Part shown: positions 23,785 through 31,351 of the stretch, in pieces | Layout: each line of letters begins with the position of its first letter | Position numbering within the stretch: position 1 is the first letter of the stretch | Origin: Pseudooceanicola lipolyticus | GTDB lineage: Bacteria > Pseudomonadota > Alphaproteobacteria > Rhodobacterales > Rhodobacteraceae | Direction: 5' to 3' | NCBI RefSeq assembly: GCF_002786325.1 | Contig: NZ_PGTB01000032.1 | Span: 1-34,423, forward strand | DNA length: 34,423 nucleotides | Translations under genes and position numbers: made by a program | The notes under the pieces: model-generated | The model's input: only the letters and a program-made list of their open reading frames with translations | What the model was told of the DNA's origin: nothing | The model's database searches: none

Positions 23785-24764
23785 CCGCCTTGCTGGAGGC
23801 CCGGGACCTGGTTCGGGTGTATCACGGCCGGCAGGGCCTGTTCGGCTCTGCCGTGCCGGTGCGCGCCGTCGACGGGGTCAGCCTGCAGGTGCGGCCTGGC
23901 GAGACGCTGGGCATCGTGGGCGAAAGCGGTTCGGGCAAGTCGACCCTGGGCCGGATGTTGCTGGGGATCGATGCGGCGCAGGGCGGCGAGGTGCGGTTTG
24001 GCGGCGCGCTGTTGCCCGCCGCCGCCACGCCCGACTGGCGGGCGCTGCGCGCCCGGATGCAGATGGTGTACCAGGATCCGCTGGGCGCGTTGGACCGGCG
24101 CCTGACCATCGCCGCGCAGATCCGCGAACCGCTGGACATTCATCGCATCGGCAGCAGCGCCGAGCGCGCGCAGCGGGTAGAAGAACTGATGCAGGCGGTG
24201 GGGCTGCGGCCCGACCAGGCCGACCGCTATCCGCACGAATTGTCCGGCGGCCAGCGCCAGCGGGTGGTGATTGCGCGGGCGCTGGCGACCCGGCCCGACA
24301 TGCTGGTCTGCGATGAGCCGGTCTCGGCGCTTGACGTGTCGATCCAGGCGCAGGTGGTGAACCTGCTGCGCGACCTGCAGGCCCAGTCGCGGCTGAGCAT
24401 GGTGTTCATCAGCCATGACCTGAAGGTGGTGCGCAACCTGTGTGACCGGGTGGCGGTGATGTATCTGGGCCGGATCGTCGAGGAGGGCCCGGCGGAAGAG
24501 CTGTTTGCCGATCCCAAACACCCCTATACCCAAGCGCTGATCTCGTCGGTGCCGGAACCCGGCCGGCCGCTGGATGGCCGGGTGATCCTGCAGGGCGAAC
24601 CGCCAAATCCGGCGAAACGGCCGCCGGGCTGTGCCTTTCACCCGCGCTGTTCCATCGCCACCGATTTCTGCCGCGGCCAGGTGCCCGACCTGCGCCAGGT
24701 CGCCGCTCGGCAGACCGCGGCCTGCCACCACGTTACCGGCGCGCCGGCGTCGCATGCCGCATGA
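23781..24764 (+). CDS. ABC transporter ATP-binding protein (DppF/OppF type)
   Basis: This 327-residue partner ATPase has Walker A GESGSGKS, Q-loop VYQDPLGALDRR, signature LSGGQRQR, Walker B MLVCDEP, switch FISHDLK, and the C-terminal cysteine block PPGCAFHPRCSIATDFCRGQ. Its order right after the DppD-type gene with a 4-bp overlap is typical of Dpp/Opp operons, although here the ATPases precede the permeases. It is complete and shows no odd residues. Confidence 0.94.
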   Translation: MTALLEARDLVRVYHGRQGLFGSAVPVRAVDGVSLQVRPGETLGIVGESGSGKSTLGRMLLGIDAAQGGEVRFGGALLPAAATPDWRALRARMQMVYQDPLGALDRRLTIAAQIREPLDIHRIGSSAERAQRVEELMQAVGLRPDQADRYPHELSGGQRQRVVIARALATRPDMLVCDEPVSALDVSIQAQVVNLLRDLQAQSRLSMVFISHDLKVVRNLCDRVAVMYLGRIVEEGPAEELFADPKHPYTQALISSVPEPGRPLDGRVILQGEPPNPAKRPPGCAFHPRCSIATDFCRGQVPDLRQVAARQTAACHHVTGAPASHAA

Positions 24765-24774
24765 GGATGTCCAG

Positions 24775-25701
24775 ATGATCCGCTTTGTCGCTTTGCGCCT
24801 GTTGCGCGCCCTGGTCACCGTATTGGCGGTGATGACCTTCGCCTTTGTGGTGCTGCGCATGTCGGGCGACCCGGCCGAGGTGCTGATGGGCCCCGATGTC
24901 CCACAGGACGCGATCGATGCCTTCCGCACCCAATGGGGGTTGGATGCGCCGCTGTGGCAGCAATATTTCTCGTATCTCGGAGCGATCCTGTCGGGCGATT
25001 TCGGCATGTCGATGCGGGACCGGTCGCCGGCGATCCAGCTGGTGATCGAGCGCATCCCGGCCACGCTGCAACTGACCATTCCCGCGCTGCTGCTGAAGCT
25101 GGGCATCGGCATCCCGGCCGGCATCTACGCAGCGCTGCACCGCGACAGCGCGGTGGACCGGGGGGTGATCTTCCTAGCCATCCTCGGCTTTACCATCCCG
25201 TCCTTCGTGATGGGCCTGGTGCTGGTGTTGATCTTCGCGGTGACGCTGGGGGTGCTGCCCTCGGGCGGCATCGGCTCCTGGCAGCACGCGATCCTGCCGG
25301 CGATCACCATTTCGATCGGCGGCATCGGCATCCTGGCGCGGTTCTCGCGCTCGGCGATGATCGAAGTGCTGGGCCAGCCCTATATCCGCACCGCCTCGGC
25401 CAAGGGCGTGAAATGGCGCGACGTGGTGCGCGGCCATGCGCTGCCCAATGCGGCGGTCCCGATCGTCACCATCGTCGGCTTTATGGTCGGGTCGCTGATC
25501 GCCGGCGCGGTGGTGGTCGAGACAATCTTTTCCTGGCCGGGGATCGGCCGGCTGCTGATCGTGTCAGTGTCCAACCGTGATCTCGCCGTGGTGCAGTGCA
25601 TCCTGCTGCTGATCGCCGCCGTGATGGTGGTGTCCAACCTGATCGTCGACCTGCTGTATGGCTGGCTCGACCCCCGCCTGCGCGCGCAACCCGCGCATTG
25701 A
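24775..25701 (+). CDS. ABC transporter permease (DppB/OppB type)
   Basis: This 308-residue membrane protein begins MIRFVALRLLRALVTVLAVM, the usual first helix of DppB-like permeases. It continues with GDFGMSMRDRSPAIQLVIER, then the EAA-like loop YIRTASAKGVKWRDVVRGHA and VETIFSWPGIGRLL. ATG 24775 follows GAGG with 8-nt spacing; an in-frame ATG at 24754 lies within the previous gene and lacks a ribosome site. It builds half of the transport channel. Confidence 0.93.
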   Translation: MIRFVALRLLRALVTVLAVMTFAFVVLRMSGDPAEVLMGPDVPQDAIDAFRTQWGLDAPLWQQYFSYLGAILSGDFGMSMRDRSPAIQLVIERIPATLQLTIPALLLKLGIGIPAGIYAALHRDSAVDRGVIFLAILGFTIPSFVMGLVLVLIFAVTLGVLPSGGIGSWQHAILPAITISIGGIGILARFSRSAMIEVLGQPYIRTASAKGVKWRDVVRGHALPNAAVPIVTIVGFMVGSLIAGAVVVETIFSWPGIGRLLIVSVSNRDLAVVQCILLLIAAVMVVSNLIVDLLYGWLDPRLRAQPAH

Positions 25702-25709
25702 GAGGACCG

Positions 25710-26582
25710 ATGACCTTTGCCAACCCCTCTGACTCTGGTGCCAAGACCGCGGCGCCGCGCCGGCGCTCGGGCCGCGCCGTGCCTGTCGCGGTGCTGTTCG
25801 GTCTGGCCTGGCTGGGCCTTGTGCTGATCTGCGCGATCTTCGCCGATCTGATCCGGCCCTATAACATCACCCAGATGAATCTGACGTCGCGCCTGGCACC
25901 GCCGGGCACGCCAGGCCATTGGCTGGGCACCGACGAACTGGGCCGCGATGTGCTGTCGCGGCTGATCCAGTCGATCCGGGTGTCGCTGGTGATCGCCTTC
26001 GGGGCAACCATCATCTCGGCGGTGTTCGGCACCACGCTGGGCTTTCTGGCGGCGCAGTTCCGCGGCATCGTCGAACATTTCGTGGTGATGCTGGCCGATT
26101 TCCAGGCGGCGCTGCCCTTTCTGATCATGTCGCTGGCGGTGCTGGCCTTCTTCGGCTCGAACATGGTGCTGCTGGTCTGCCTGATGGGGTTCTACGGCTG
26201 GGAACGCTATGCCCGGATCGCCCGCGGTCTGGCGATTTCGGCCGGCAGCCAGGGCTATGCCGCCGCGGTGGTGCAGCTGGGCGCGACGCCGCGGCGGGTC
26301 TATCTGAACCATATCCTGCCCAATGTCGCCTCGACCCTGATCGTGTCGATGACCCTGACCTTTCCCGAGATCATCCTGATGGAATCGGGCCTGTCCTTTC
26401 TGGGGCTTGGGGTGCAGCCGCCCGAAACCAGCCTGGGCAACATGGTGGGGTTCGGGCGCGAATATCTGACCACCGCGCCCTGGATCATGCTGGGGCCCGC
26501 CGTGGTGATCATGCTGACCACGCTGTCGATCTCGCTGGTCGGCGACTGGCTGCGCGACAAGCTTGACCCGACCATCCGCTGA
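25710..26582 (+). CDS. ABC transporter permease (DppC/OppC type)
   Basis: This 290-residue membrane protein has the DppC landmarks: one N-terminal helix, then HWLGTDELGRDVLSRLIQSI, an EAA-like loop YAAAVVQLGATPRRVYLNHI, LPNVASTLIV and ESGLSFLGLGVQPPETSLG. The start ATG has GAGGA just upstream and lies 8 bp after the previous stop. It is the second channel half. The next gene starts 22 bp further on with a strong ribosome site. Confidence 0.93.
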   Translation: MTFANPSDSGAKTAAPRRRSGRAVPVAVLFGLAWLGLVLICAIFADLIRPYNITQMNLTSRLAPPGTPGHWLGTDELGRDVLSRLIQSIRVSLVIAFGATIISAVFGTTLGFLAAQFRGIVEHFVVMLADFQAALPFLIMSLAVLAFFGSNMVLLVCLMGFYGWERYARIARGLAISAGSQGYAAAVVQLGATPRRVYLNHILPNVASTLIVSMTLTFPEIILMESGLSFLGLGVQPPETSLGNMVGFGREYLTTAPWIMLGPAVVIMLTTLSISLVGDWLRDKLDPTIR

Positions 26583-26604
26583 CGGTTTCCACAAGGAGAA
26601 TGAC

Positions 26605-27345
26605 ATGACCGCCATCACCGGCCATCGCGGCGCCCCCTGCCTGCGGCCCGAAAACTCGCTGAGCGGCTTTCGCGAGGCGGTGGCGCTGGGATGCGACGCC
26701 GTCGAGTTCGACGTGCACCTGACCGATGCCGGCGAATTGCTGGTGATTCATGACGCGACGCTGGAGCGCACCACCGAAGGCGCCGGCGAGGTGCGTACGC
26801 TGCGGCCGGTGGAGCGGGCTGCGACGCGGCTGACCCACAGTCACGAGGTAATCCCGACACTGGACGACGTGCTGGAGTTGCTGGCGGACAGTGCGGTGAA
26901 GCTGCATGTCGAGATCAAGCTGGACGCGCAGGGTGTGGCCTATCCCGGCCTGGCCGGTCGGGTCGCCGAGCGGCTGACGGCGCAGGGGCTGGCCGGGCGT
27001 GCGCATCTGACCTCGTTCGATCTGGGCGTTCTGCGCGACTGTCGTGACCACAGCCCCGAGATCCCGCTGCTGGTTTCGGCCGATGCCAACACGATTGGCA
27101 CCTACGGCGGGGTCGAGTCGTTCTTTGCCGATGTCGCCGACCTGGCCGATATCATCGCGCTGCGCCATGATTTCTTTGCCCAAGTGTTCGACGAGGTGAC
27201 CCGGTTGTGGCCGGCCGAGCGGCTTTGCGCCTGGACTGTCAACAACCCCGCCTTGATCCAATCCTGGTTGAATCGCGGCATCGGCCATCTGACCACCGAC
27301 CGCCCCGATCTGGCGCTGGACCTGCGCAGCCCGGTGGCGGCCTGA
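26605..27345 (+). CDS. Glycerophosphodiester phosphodiesterase family protein
   Basis: This 246-residue protein has the GDPD catalytic pattern: GHRG with His7 and Arg8, PEN with Glu16, EFDVHLTDAGELLVIHD with Glu34, Asp36 and His49, ERTTEG, VEIK with Glu103 and Lys105, and AWTVNN near the end. Such enzymes split a phosphodiester into an alcohol and a phosphomonoester. It has no signal peptide, so it acts after import. AAGGAGA precedes the ATG. It is the last gene of the Dpp-type operon, so the transporter probably brings in its phosphodiester. In agrocinopine catabolism AccF is a related enzyme; here the substrate is a guess. Confidence 0.92.
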   Translation: MTAITGHRGAPCLRPENSLSGFREAVALGCDAVEFDVHLTDAGELLVIHDATLERTTEGAGEVRTLRPVERAATRLTHSHEVIPTLDDVLELLADSAVKLHVEIKLDAQGVAYPGLAGRVAERLTAQGLAGRAHLTSFDLGVLRDCRDHSPEIPLLVSADANTIGTYGGVESFFADVADLADIIALRHDFFAQVFDEVTRLWPAERLCAWTVNNPALIQSWLNRGIGHLTTDRPDLALDLRSPVAA

Positions 27346-27357
27346 TCGAGTCTAAAA

Positions 27358-27385
27358 CCGGCCGCCCGGGCATACCGGCGGCCGG
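27358..27385 (-). terminator. Stem-loop terminator between converging operons (tct side)
   Basis: A 9-bp perfect inverted repeat (CCGGCCGCC / GGCGGCCGG) with a 10-nt loop. On the minus strand it is followed by TTTTAGAC, so it fits a Rho-independent terminator for the tctCBA operon, whose last gene ends at 27427. Confidence 0.7.
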
Positions 27386-27392
27386 CTTGTAT

Positions 27393-27418
27393 GCCGCCCT
27401 GCCTTCCGGCAGGGCGGC
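27393..27418 (+). terminator. Second stem-loop between converging operons
   Basis: An 11-bp perfect inverted repeat (GCCGCCCTGCC / GGCAGGGCGGC) with a TTCC tetraloop, 8 bp before the tctA stop. It has no clear T-run. With the hairpin at 27358-27385 it makes a tandem barrier between the plus-strand phosphodiesterase operon and the converging tct operon. Confidence 0.6.
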
Positions 27419-27426
27419 GGTCCGGT

Positions 27427-28965
27427 TCAGTCGCTGATGGCGCCTTCCTCGTCGCGGCGGGCGTGCATCCGCGCCTTGACCCGGGCGCCGACGATCAGCG
27501 GTAGGACGAAGCCGATGACCGCGATCGCCCACAGCGCCATCGACAACGGGCTGTCGATCAGCGTCCACCAGTTGCCGTTGTCGATGGTCACCGCGCGGCG
27601 CAGGTTGTTTTCCATCGCATTGCCCAGCAGCGTGCCCAGGATCACCGGCACCAGCGGCACGTCCAGCTTGCGCAGCACCCAGCCCATCACGCCGAAGCCG
27701 ATCATCACCAGAAGGTCAAAGCTGGACCCGGAAATGCCGTAGATGCCGACAAAGCTGACCATCGCCACCACCGGCATCAGGATGCGCGAAGGGATCATCA
27801 GCACGCGGGTGAACAGCCCCACCATCGGGATGTTCATCGCCAGCAGCATGAAGTTGGCGATGAACAGTGCCGCGATCAGACCCCAGACCACGTCGGGATT
27901 CTGGGTGAACAGCAGCGGGCCAGGGGTGATGTTCAGCGCCAGCAGCACCGCCAGCAGCACCGCGGTGGTGCCGGAGCCCGGCACGCCAAGCGCCAGCATC
28001 GGCACCAGCGCGCCACCGGCGGCGGCGTTGTTGCCGGCCTCGGGCGCGGCCACCCCGCGCGGATCGCCGGTGCCAAAGGTATTCTCCTTGTCCACCAGCC
28101 GCTTTTCGAAGCTGTAGGAAATGAACGAGCCCAGCGAGGCCCCCGCGCCGGGCAGCACCCCGGCGATAAAGCCCAGGAACGAGGTGCGCAGCATTGTCGG
28201 GGTACATTGCTTGAGCATCGACAGCGGCGGGTACAGCCGGCCGATCACCATCTTCTTGCCCTCGGCATCGGAGCCGCCGTGGCGATGTTCCAGGAAGATG
28301 AACACCTCGGACAGGGCGAACAGGCCGACGATGGCCACCAGGAAGTCGAGCCCGTCATAGAGATGCACCTCGCCAAAGGTGAAGCGCGGCACGCCGGTCT
28401 GGGTGTCGACGCCGATGGTGGCCAGGCCCAGGCCCAAAGCGGCGGCAAAGGCCGATTTCGCCTGGTTGGTCGAGGACACGCCGCCCAGCGTCATGAAGGC
28501 CAGCGCGAACAGCGCGAAATATTCCGCCGGGCCGAACAACAGCGCGATCTTGACCAGCTGCGGCGCCAGCAGGATCAGCCCCCAGGTGGCCAGGAAGGCA
28601 CCGACGAATGAGGCGACGCCGGACAGCGACAGCGCCTCGCCGGCGAGCCCCTTCTTGGCCATCGGATGGCCGTCCAGGCAGGTCATCATCGCCGGTTCGT
28701 CACCGGGAATGTTCAGCAGGATCGAACTGATCCGTCCGCCATACATCGCGCCGTAATAGACACTGGTCAGCAGGATCAGCGAGGGGGTCGCGCCCAGCCC
28801 CAGGGTAAAGGCCAGCGGGATCAGGATGGCGACGCCGTTGGACGGGCCCAGACCGGGCAGCGCGCCCATGATGGTGCCCAGGAAACAGCCCAGCAGCGCC
28901 AGAAGCAGGTTCTGCCAGGTCAGGGCGATGGCAAAGCCGTCGCCGAGGGATGCAAAAAGTTCCAT
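27427..28965 (-). CDS. tctA: Tripartite tricarboxylate transporter large membrane subunit
   Basis: This 512-residue, strongly hydrophobic protein has the TctA signature segments GALPGLGPSNGVAILIPLAF and YGAMYGGRISSILLNIPGDE, the repeated GFIAGVLPGAGASLGSFISY, and AAPEAGNNAAAGGALVPMLA. It is the transport subunit of a secondary, ion-driven carboxylate uptake system. An open frame continues upstream through tctB, but ATG 28965 has GAGGAGG at ideal spacing and starts the usual MELFASLGDGF. It is the last gene of tctCBA. Confidence 0.95.
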   Translation of the reverse strand: MELFASLGDGFAIALTWQNLLLALLGCFLGTIMGALPGLGPSNGVAILIPLAFTLGLGATPSLILLTSVYYGAMYGGRISSILLNIPGDEPAMMTCLDGHPMAKKGLAGEALSLSGVASFVGAFLATWGLILLAPQLVKIALLFGPAEYFALFALAFMTLGGVSSTNQAKSAFAAALGLGLATIGVDTQTGVPRFTFGEVHLYDGLDFLVAIVGLFALSEVFIFLEHRHGGSDAEGKKMVIGRLYPPLSMLKQCTPTMLRTSFLGFIAGVLPGAGASLGSFISYSFEKRLVDKENTFGTGDPRGVAAPEAGNNAAAGGALVPMLALGVPGSGTTAVLLAVLLALNITPGPLLFTQNPDVVWGLIAALFIANFMLLAMNIPMVGLFTRVLMIPSRILMPVVAMVSFVGIYGISGSSFDLLVMIGFGVMGWVLRKLDVPLVPVILGTLLGNAMENNLRRAVTIDNGNWWTLIDSPLSMALWAIAVIGFVLPLIVGARVKARMHARRDEEGAISD

Positions 28966-28975
28966 GCGCGCCTCC

Positions 28976-29407
28976 TCAGAAACCGAAGGGGCCGCGGGCC
29001 AGCGACAGGCCCAGGACCAGATGGAAGATGACGTAGATGCCAACCGAAGTGCCGATGCCGACGGCCACCGCCTCGAACGGGGACGAGCCCAGCCGCCAGG
29101 CCAGGTAGGCAGCGGCAAAGGCGGTGGCGATGACAAAGCCTGCCAACGGCAACATCTCGGCATAGAGCACCATGACAACGACGGCGGCGGCAATTTCGGC
29201 CAGCCGCCCCACCGCCGGCCAGATCGGCTCGTCATCGGGGCGCAGCACGATCGCCAGGCTCGACAGGCCGAGGATACCGGCAATGATCAGGGGGAAGGCT
29301 TTGGGTCCGACGGCATCTGACAGAAAGCTTTCCTCGATCGCAAAGGCCGCGAAGACATAGCCGATGGCGAGGAACATGCCGACGACACCGAAGATACGAT
29401 CGCTCAT
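28976..29407 (-). CDS. tctB: Tripartite tricarboxylate transporter small membrane subunit
   Basis: This 143-residue protein has about four transmembrane helices and the common TctB layout MSDRIFGVVGMFLAIGYVFA, VGPKAFPLIIAGILGL, and a C-terminal helix pair ending ARGPFGF. It helps hold the large subunit. ATG 29407 has GGAG upstream; the frame is open further but without family sequence. It lies 10 bp before tctA. Confidence 0.9.
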   Translation of the reverse strand: MSDRIFGVVGMFLAIGYVFAAFAIEESFLSDAVGPKAFPLIIAGILGLSSLAIVLRPDDEPIWPAVGRLAEIAAAVVVMVLYAEMLPLAGFVIATAFAAAYLAWRLGSSPFEAVAVGIGTSVGIYVIFHLVLGLSLARGPFGF

Positions 29408-29438
29408 GGCGGATCTCCTCTTGTCTGGGTGTCGGAAT

Positions 29439-29472
29439 GCCGGGGGCCGGCCCGTTGGGCGTGGCCCCCGGC
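29439..29472 (-). terminator. Intercistronic stem-loop between tctC and tctB
   Basis: A perfect 10-bp inverted repeat (GCCGGGGGCC / GGCCCCCGGC) with a 14-nt loop fills most of the 84-bp gap between the binding protein and the small membrane subunit. No T-run follows. A partial terminator or mRNA stabiliser that raises tctC expression is the likely role. Confidence 0.6.
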
Positions 29473-29491
29473 GGGTCATCCGTGAGTGGAT

Positions 29492-30469
29492 TTACTTGAT
29501 GATGCCGATTTCCTTGGAGATCGACTGGATCTGCGCGACCGACTGTTCAACGAAGCTTTGGAATTCGTTGCCCTGCAGGTCGAGCGGGGCCAGCCCGTTG
29601 GCGGCCATCACCTCTTTCCATTCGCCCGAGGCATAAAGATCGCTGATCTTGGACACCCAGGTGTCATAGGCCCCGTCCGACATGCCGCCCGGGGCGTAAA
29701 AACCGCGCCAGTTGGCGCCGATGGCGTCGATGCCTTGCTCTTTCGCGGTCGGGAAATTGGCGAATTCACCTTCCAGCCGCTCGGGTGCCAGCACCGCGAT
29801 CACCTTGATATCGCCCGAGTCGACAAACCCCTTGGCTTCGGAAATGTCGCCGGTAAAGCCTTGCACCGAGCCGGCCAGCAGCTGGGTCACCGCCTCGCCG
29901 CCGCCGTCAAAGGCGATGTACTTGACCTGGCGGACATCATCGATGCCATAGGCATTGGCGGCGATCAGCACCTTCAGGTGGTCCCATCCGCCCACTGCCG
30001 AGCCGCCGGCAATCGACACCGAGGTCGGATCGGCCTTGATGCGGTCCAGCAGCTGGGGCAGCGTTTCGATCTCGCTGTCGGCAGCCACCGCGATCACGCC
30101 GTAATCGGCACCGATCGAGGCCAGCCAGCGCACCTGGTCCATGGTATTGCCGGGATAGGCGCCCTGAGCCAGCCGGGTGGCGGTGGCCGAGCTGGCGGCG
30201 ACAATCAGGTTGTCGGCGTCGTTGCGCTTGTTCACCACCTCGGCAAAGGCCACGCCGCCGCCACCGCCAACCAGGTTGATCACCTGCATGGTCTGGTCGA
30301 TGAGCCCGAGATCCTGCAGCGATTTGCCGACCTGGCGGCAGGTAAAGTCCCAGCCGCCGCCCGGGTTGGCGGGGGCGATGCATTCGGGGTTGTCCTGCGC
30401 CGAGGCCGCGAAGGCGGACAGCGACAGGGCGACAGCGGCGAAGGCGCCGCGGGTTGCGGAAAATTTCAT
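29492..30469 (-). CDS. tctC: Tripartite tricarboxylate transporter periplasmic binding protein
   Basis: This 325-residue protein has a Sec signal (MKFSATRGAFAAVALSLSAF, cleavage near ASA-QDN) and the TctC pattern: ECIAPANPGGGWDFTCRQVG, the glycine run VINLVGGGGGVAFAEV, SIAGGSAVGGWDHLKVLIAA and GNEFQSFVEQ. The PANPGGGWD loop is the known contact region for carboxylate ligands in this family. ATG 30469 is preceded by AGGAGG; upstream frame sequence is not family-like. It is the first gene of the operon and divergent from the response regulator. The likely ligand is a di- or tricarboxylate. Confidence 0.93.
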   Translation of the reverse strand: MKFSATRGAFAAVALSLSAFAASAQDNPECIAPANPGGGWDFTCRQVGKSLQDLGLIDQTMQVINLVGGGGGVAFAEVVNKRNDADNLIVAASSATATRLAQGAYPGNTMDQVRWLASIGADYGVIAVAADSEIETLPQLLDRIKADPTSVSIAGGSAVGGWDHLKVLIAANAYGIDDVRQVKYIAFDGGGEAVTQLLAGSVQGFTGDISEAKGFVDSGDIKVIAVLAPERLEGEFANFPTAKEQGIDAIGANWRGFYAPGGMSDGAYDTWVSKISDLYASGEWKEVMAANGLAPLDLQGNEFQSFVEQSVAQIQSISKEIGIIK

Positions 30470-30577
30470 TTGGTCCTCCTCAGGTCCTACTCGACGCACT
30501 CCCTCGCGTCGGGGGCAGCCCCACAGGGCCGGAACATGCGGCCACTTTCCTGCGGGTTCGGGATGTGTAACCGTTAT

Positions 30578-30597
30578 ACCTGTCACCAACCTGTCAC
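30578..30597 (-). promoter_or_regulatory. tctC promoter with response-regulator direct repeats
   Basis: On the minus strand GTGACAGGT occurs twice, 11 bp apart, and runs straight into TATAACG, a good -10 box (30575-30580). No recognisable -35 is seen 17 bp upstream. Inverted GACAGGT (30601-30607) and another GTGACAGG (30641-30648) lie on the plus strand. Tandem repeats with an 11-bp period at a missing -35 suit activation by an OmpR-type regulator such as the adjacent TctD. Confidence 0.55.
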
Positions 30598-30679
30598 GCC
30601 GACAGGTTTGCGGCGGCCGGGTTGCGGCACCCGCCCGGCGGTGACAGGGAGGCGGCGGCAGCCAGGCAGGAGCACAGAC

Positions 30680-31351
30680 ATGCGGATCTTGATGGTGGAA
30701 GACGCCCGCGACCTTGCCGAGGGGGTGGTGGCGCAGCTGGGCCGCTCGGGGATTCTCTGCGACCTGGCCACCAGCCTGGAAGAGGCGCGCGATTTCCGCG
30801 CGGTACAGCGCTATGACGCGCTGATCCTCGACATCAACCTGCCCGACGGCTCGGGCCTGTCGCTGCTGCGCGAGGTGCGGGCGGCGGCGGATCGCACGCC
30901 GGTGCTGATGCTGACCGCGCTTTCCGCGGTCGATGACCGGGTGGTGGCGTTGGACCAGGGCGCCGATGACTACCTGGTGAAACCTTTCGATCAGCGCGAG
31001 TTGGAGGCGCGGCTGCGGGCGCTGGTCCGGCGCGAGGCCGACCGCAAAGAGGAACAGATCACCCTCGGCTCGCTGGTCTATGCCCCCAAGGACCGCAGCG
31101 CGCGGCTGGATGGCCGCCAGCTGGACCTGACCCGGCGCGAGGCCACCTTGCTGGACATGCTGATCCGGCACCGGGGGCAGTTCCTGTCCAAGACCCGGCT
31201 TTACGATTCGCTCTACGGCTTCGACGATGCCGATGTCGGGGTGAACGCGATCGAGCTGTATATCGCGCGGCTGCGCAAGAAATTCGCCGGCTCGGACATC
31301 ACCATCGCCACCCAGCGCGGCGTCGGCTATCGGATCGGGCTGGATGACTGA
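30680..31351 (+). CDS. tctD: OmpR-family response regulator of the tricarboxylate transporter
   Basis: This 223-residue protein has a receiver domain with the acidic pocket VED (6-8), phosphoacceptor Asp51 (LILDINLPDG), Thr79 and Lys101 (LVKPF). A winged-helix output domain follows (ARLDGRQLDLTRREATLLDM, VNAIELYIARLRKK, RGVGYRIGL). It is divergent from tctCBA and overlaps the kinase start, the standard tctDE layout. AGGAG lies upstream of ATG 30680. On phosphorylation it should activate tctCBA, probably at the repeats at 30578-30597. Confidence 0.92.
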   Translation: MRILMVEDARDLAEGVVAQLGRSGILCDLATSLEEARDFRAVQRYDALILDINLPDGSGLSLLREVRAAADRTPVLMLTALSAVDDRVVALDQGADDYLVKPFDQRELEARLRALVRREADRKEEQITLGSLVYAPKDRSARLDGRQLDLTRREATLLDMLIRHRGQFLSKTRLYDSLYGFDDADVGVNAIELYIARLRKKFAGSDITIATQRGVGYRIGLDD

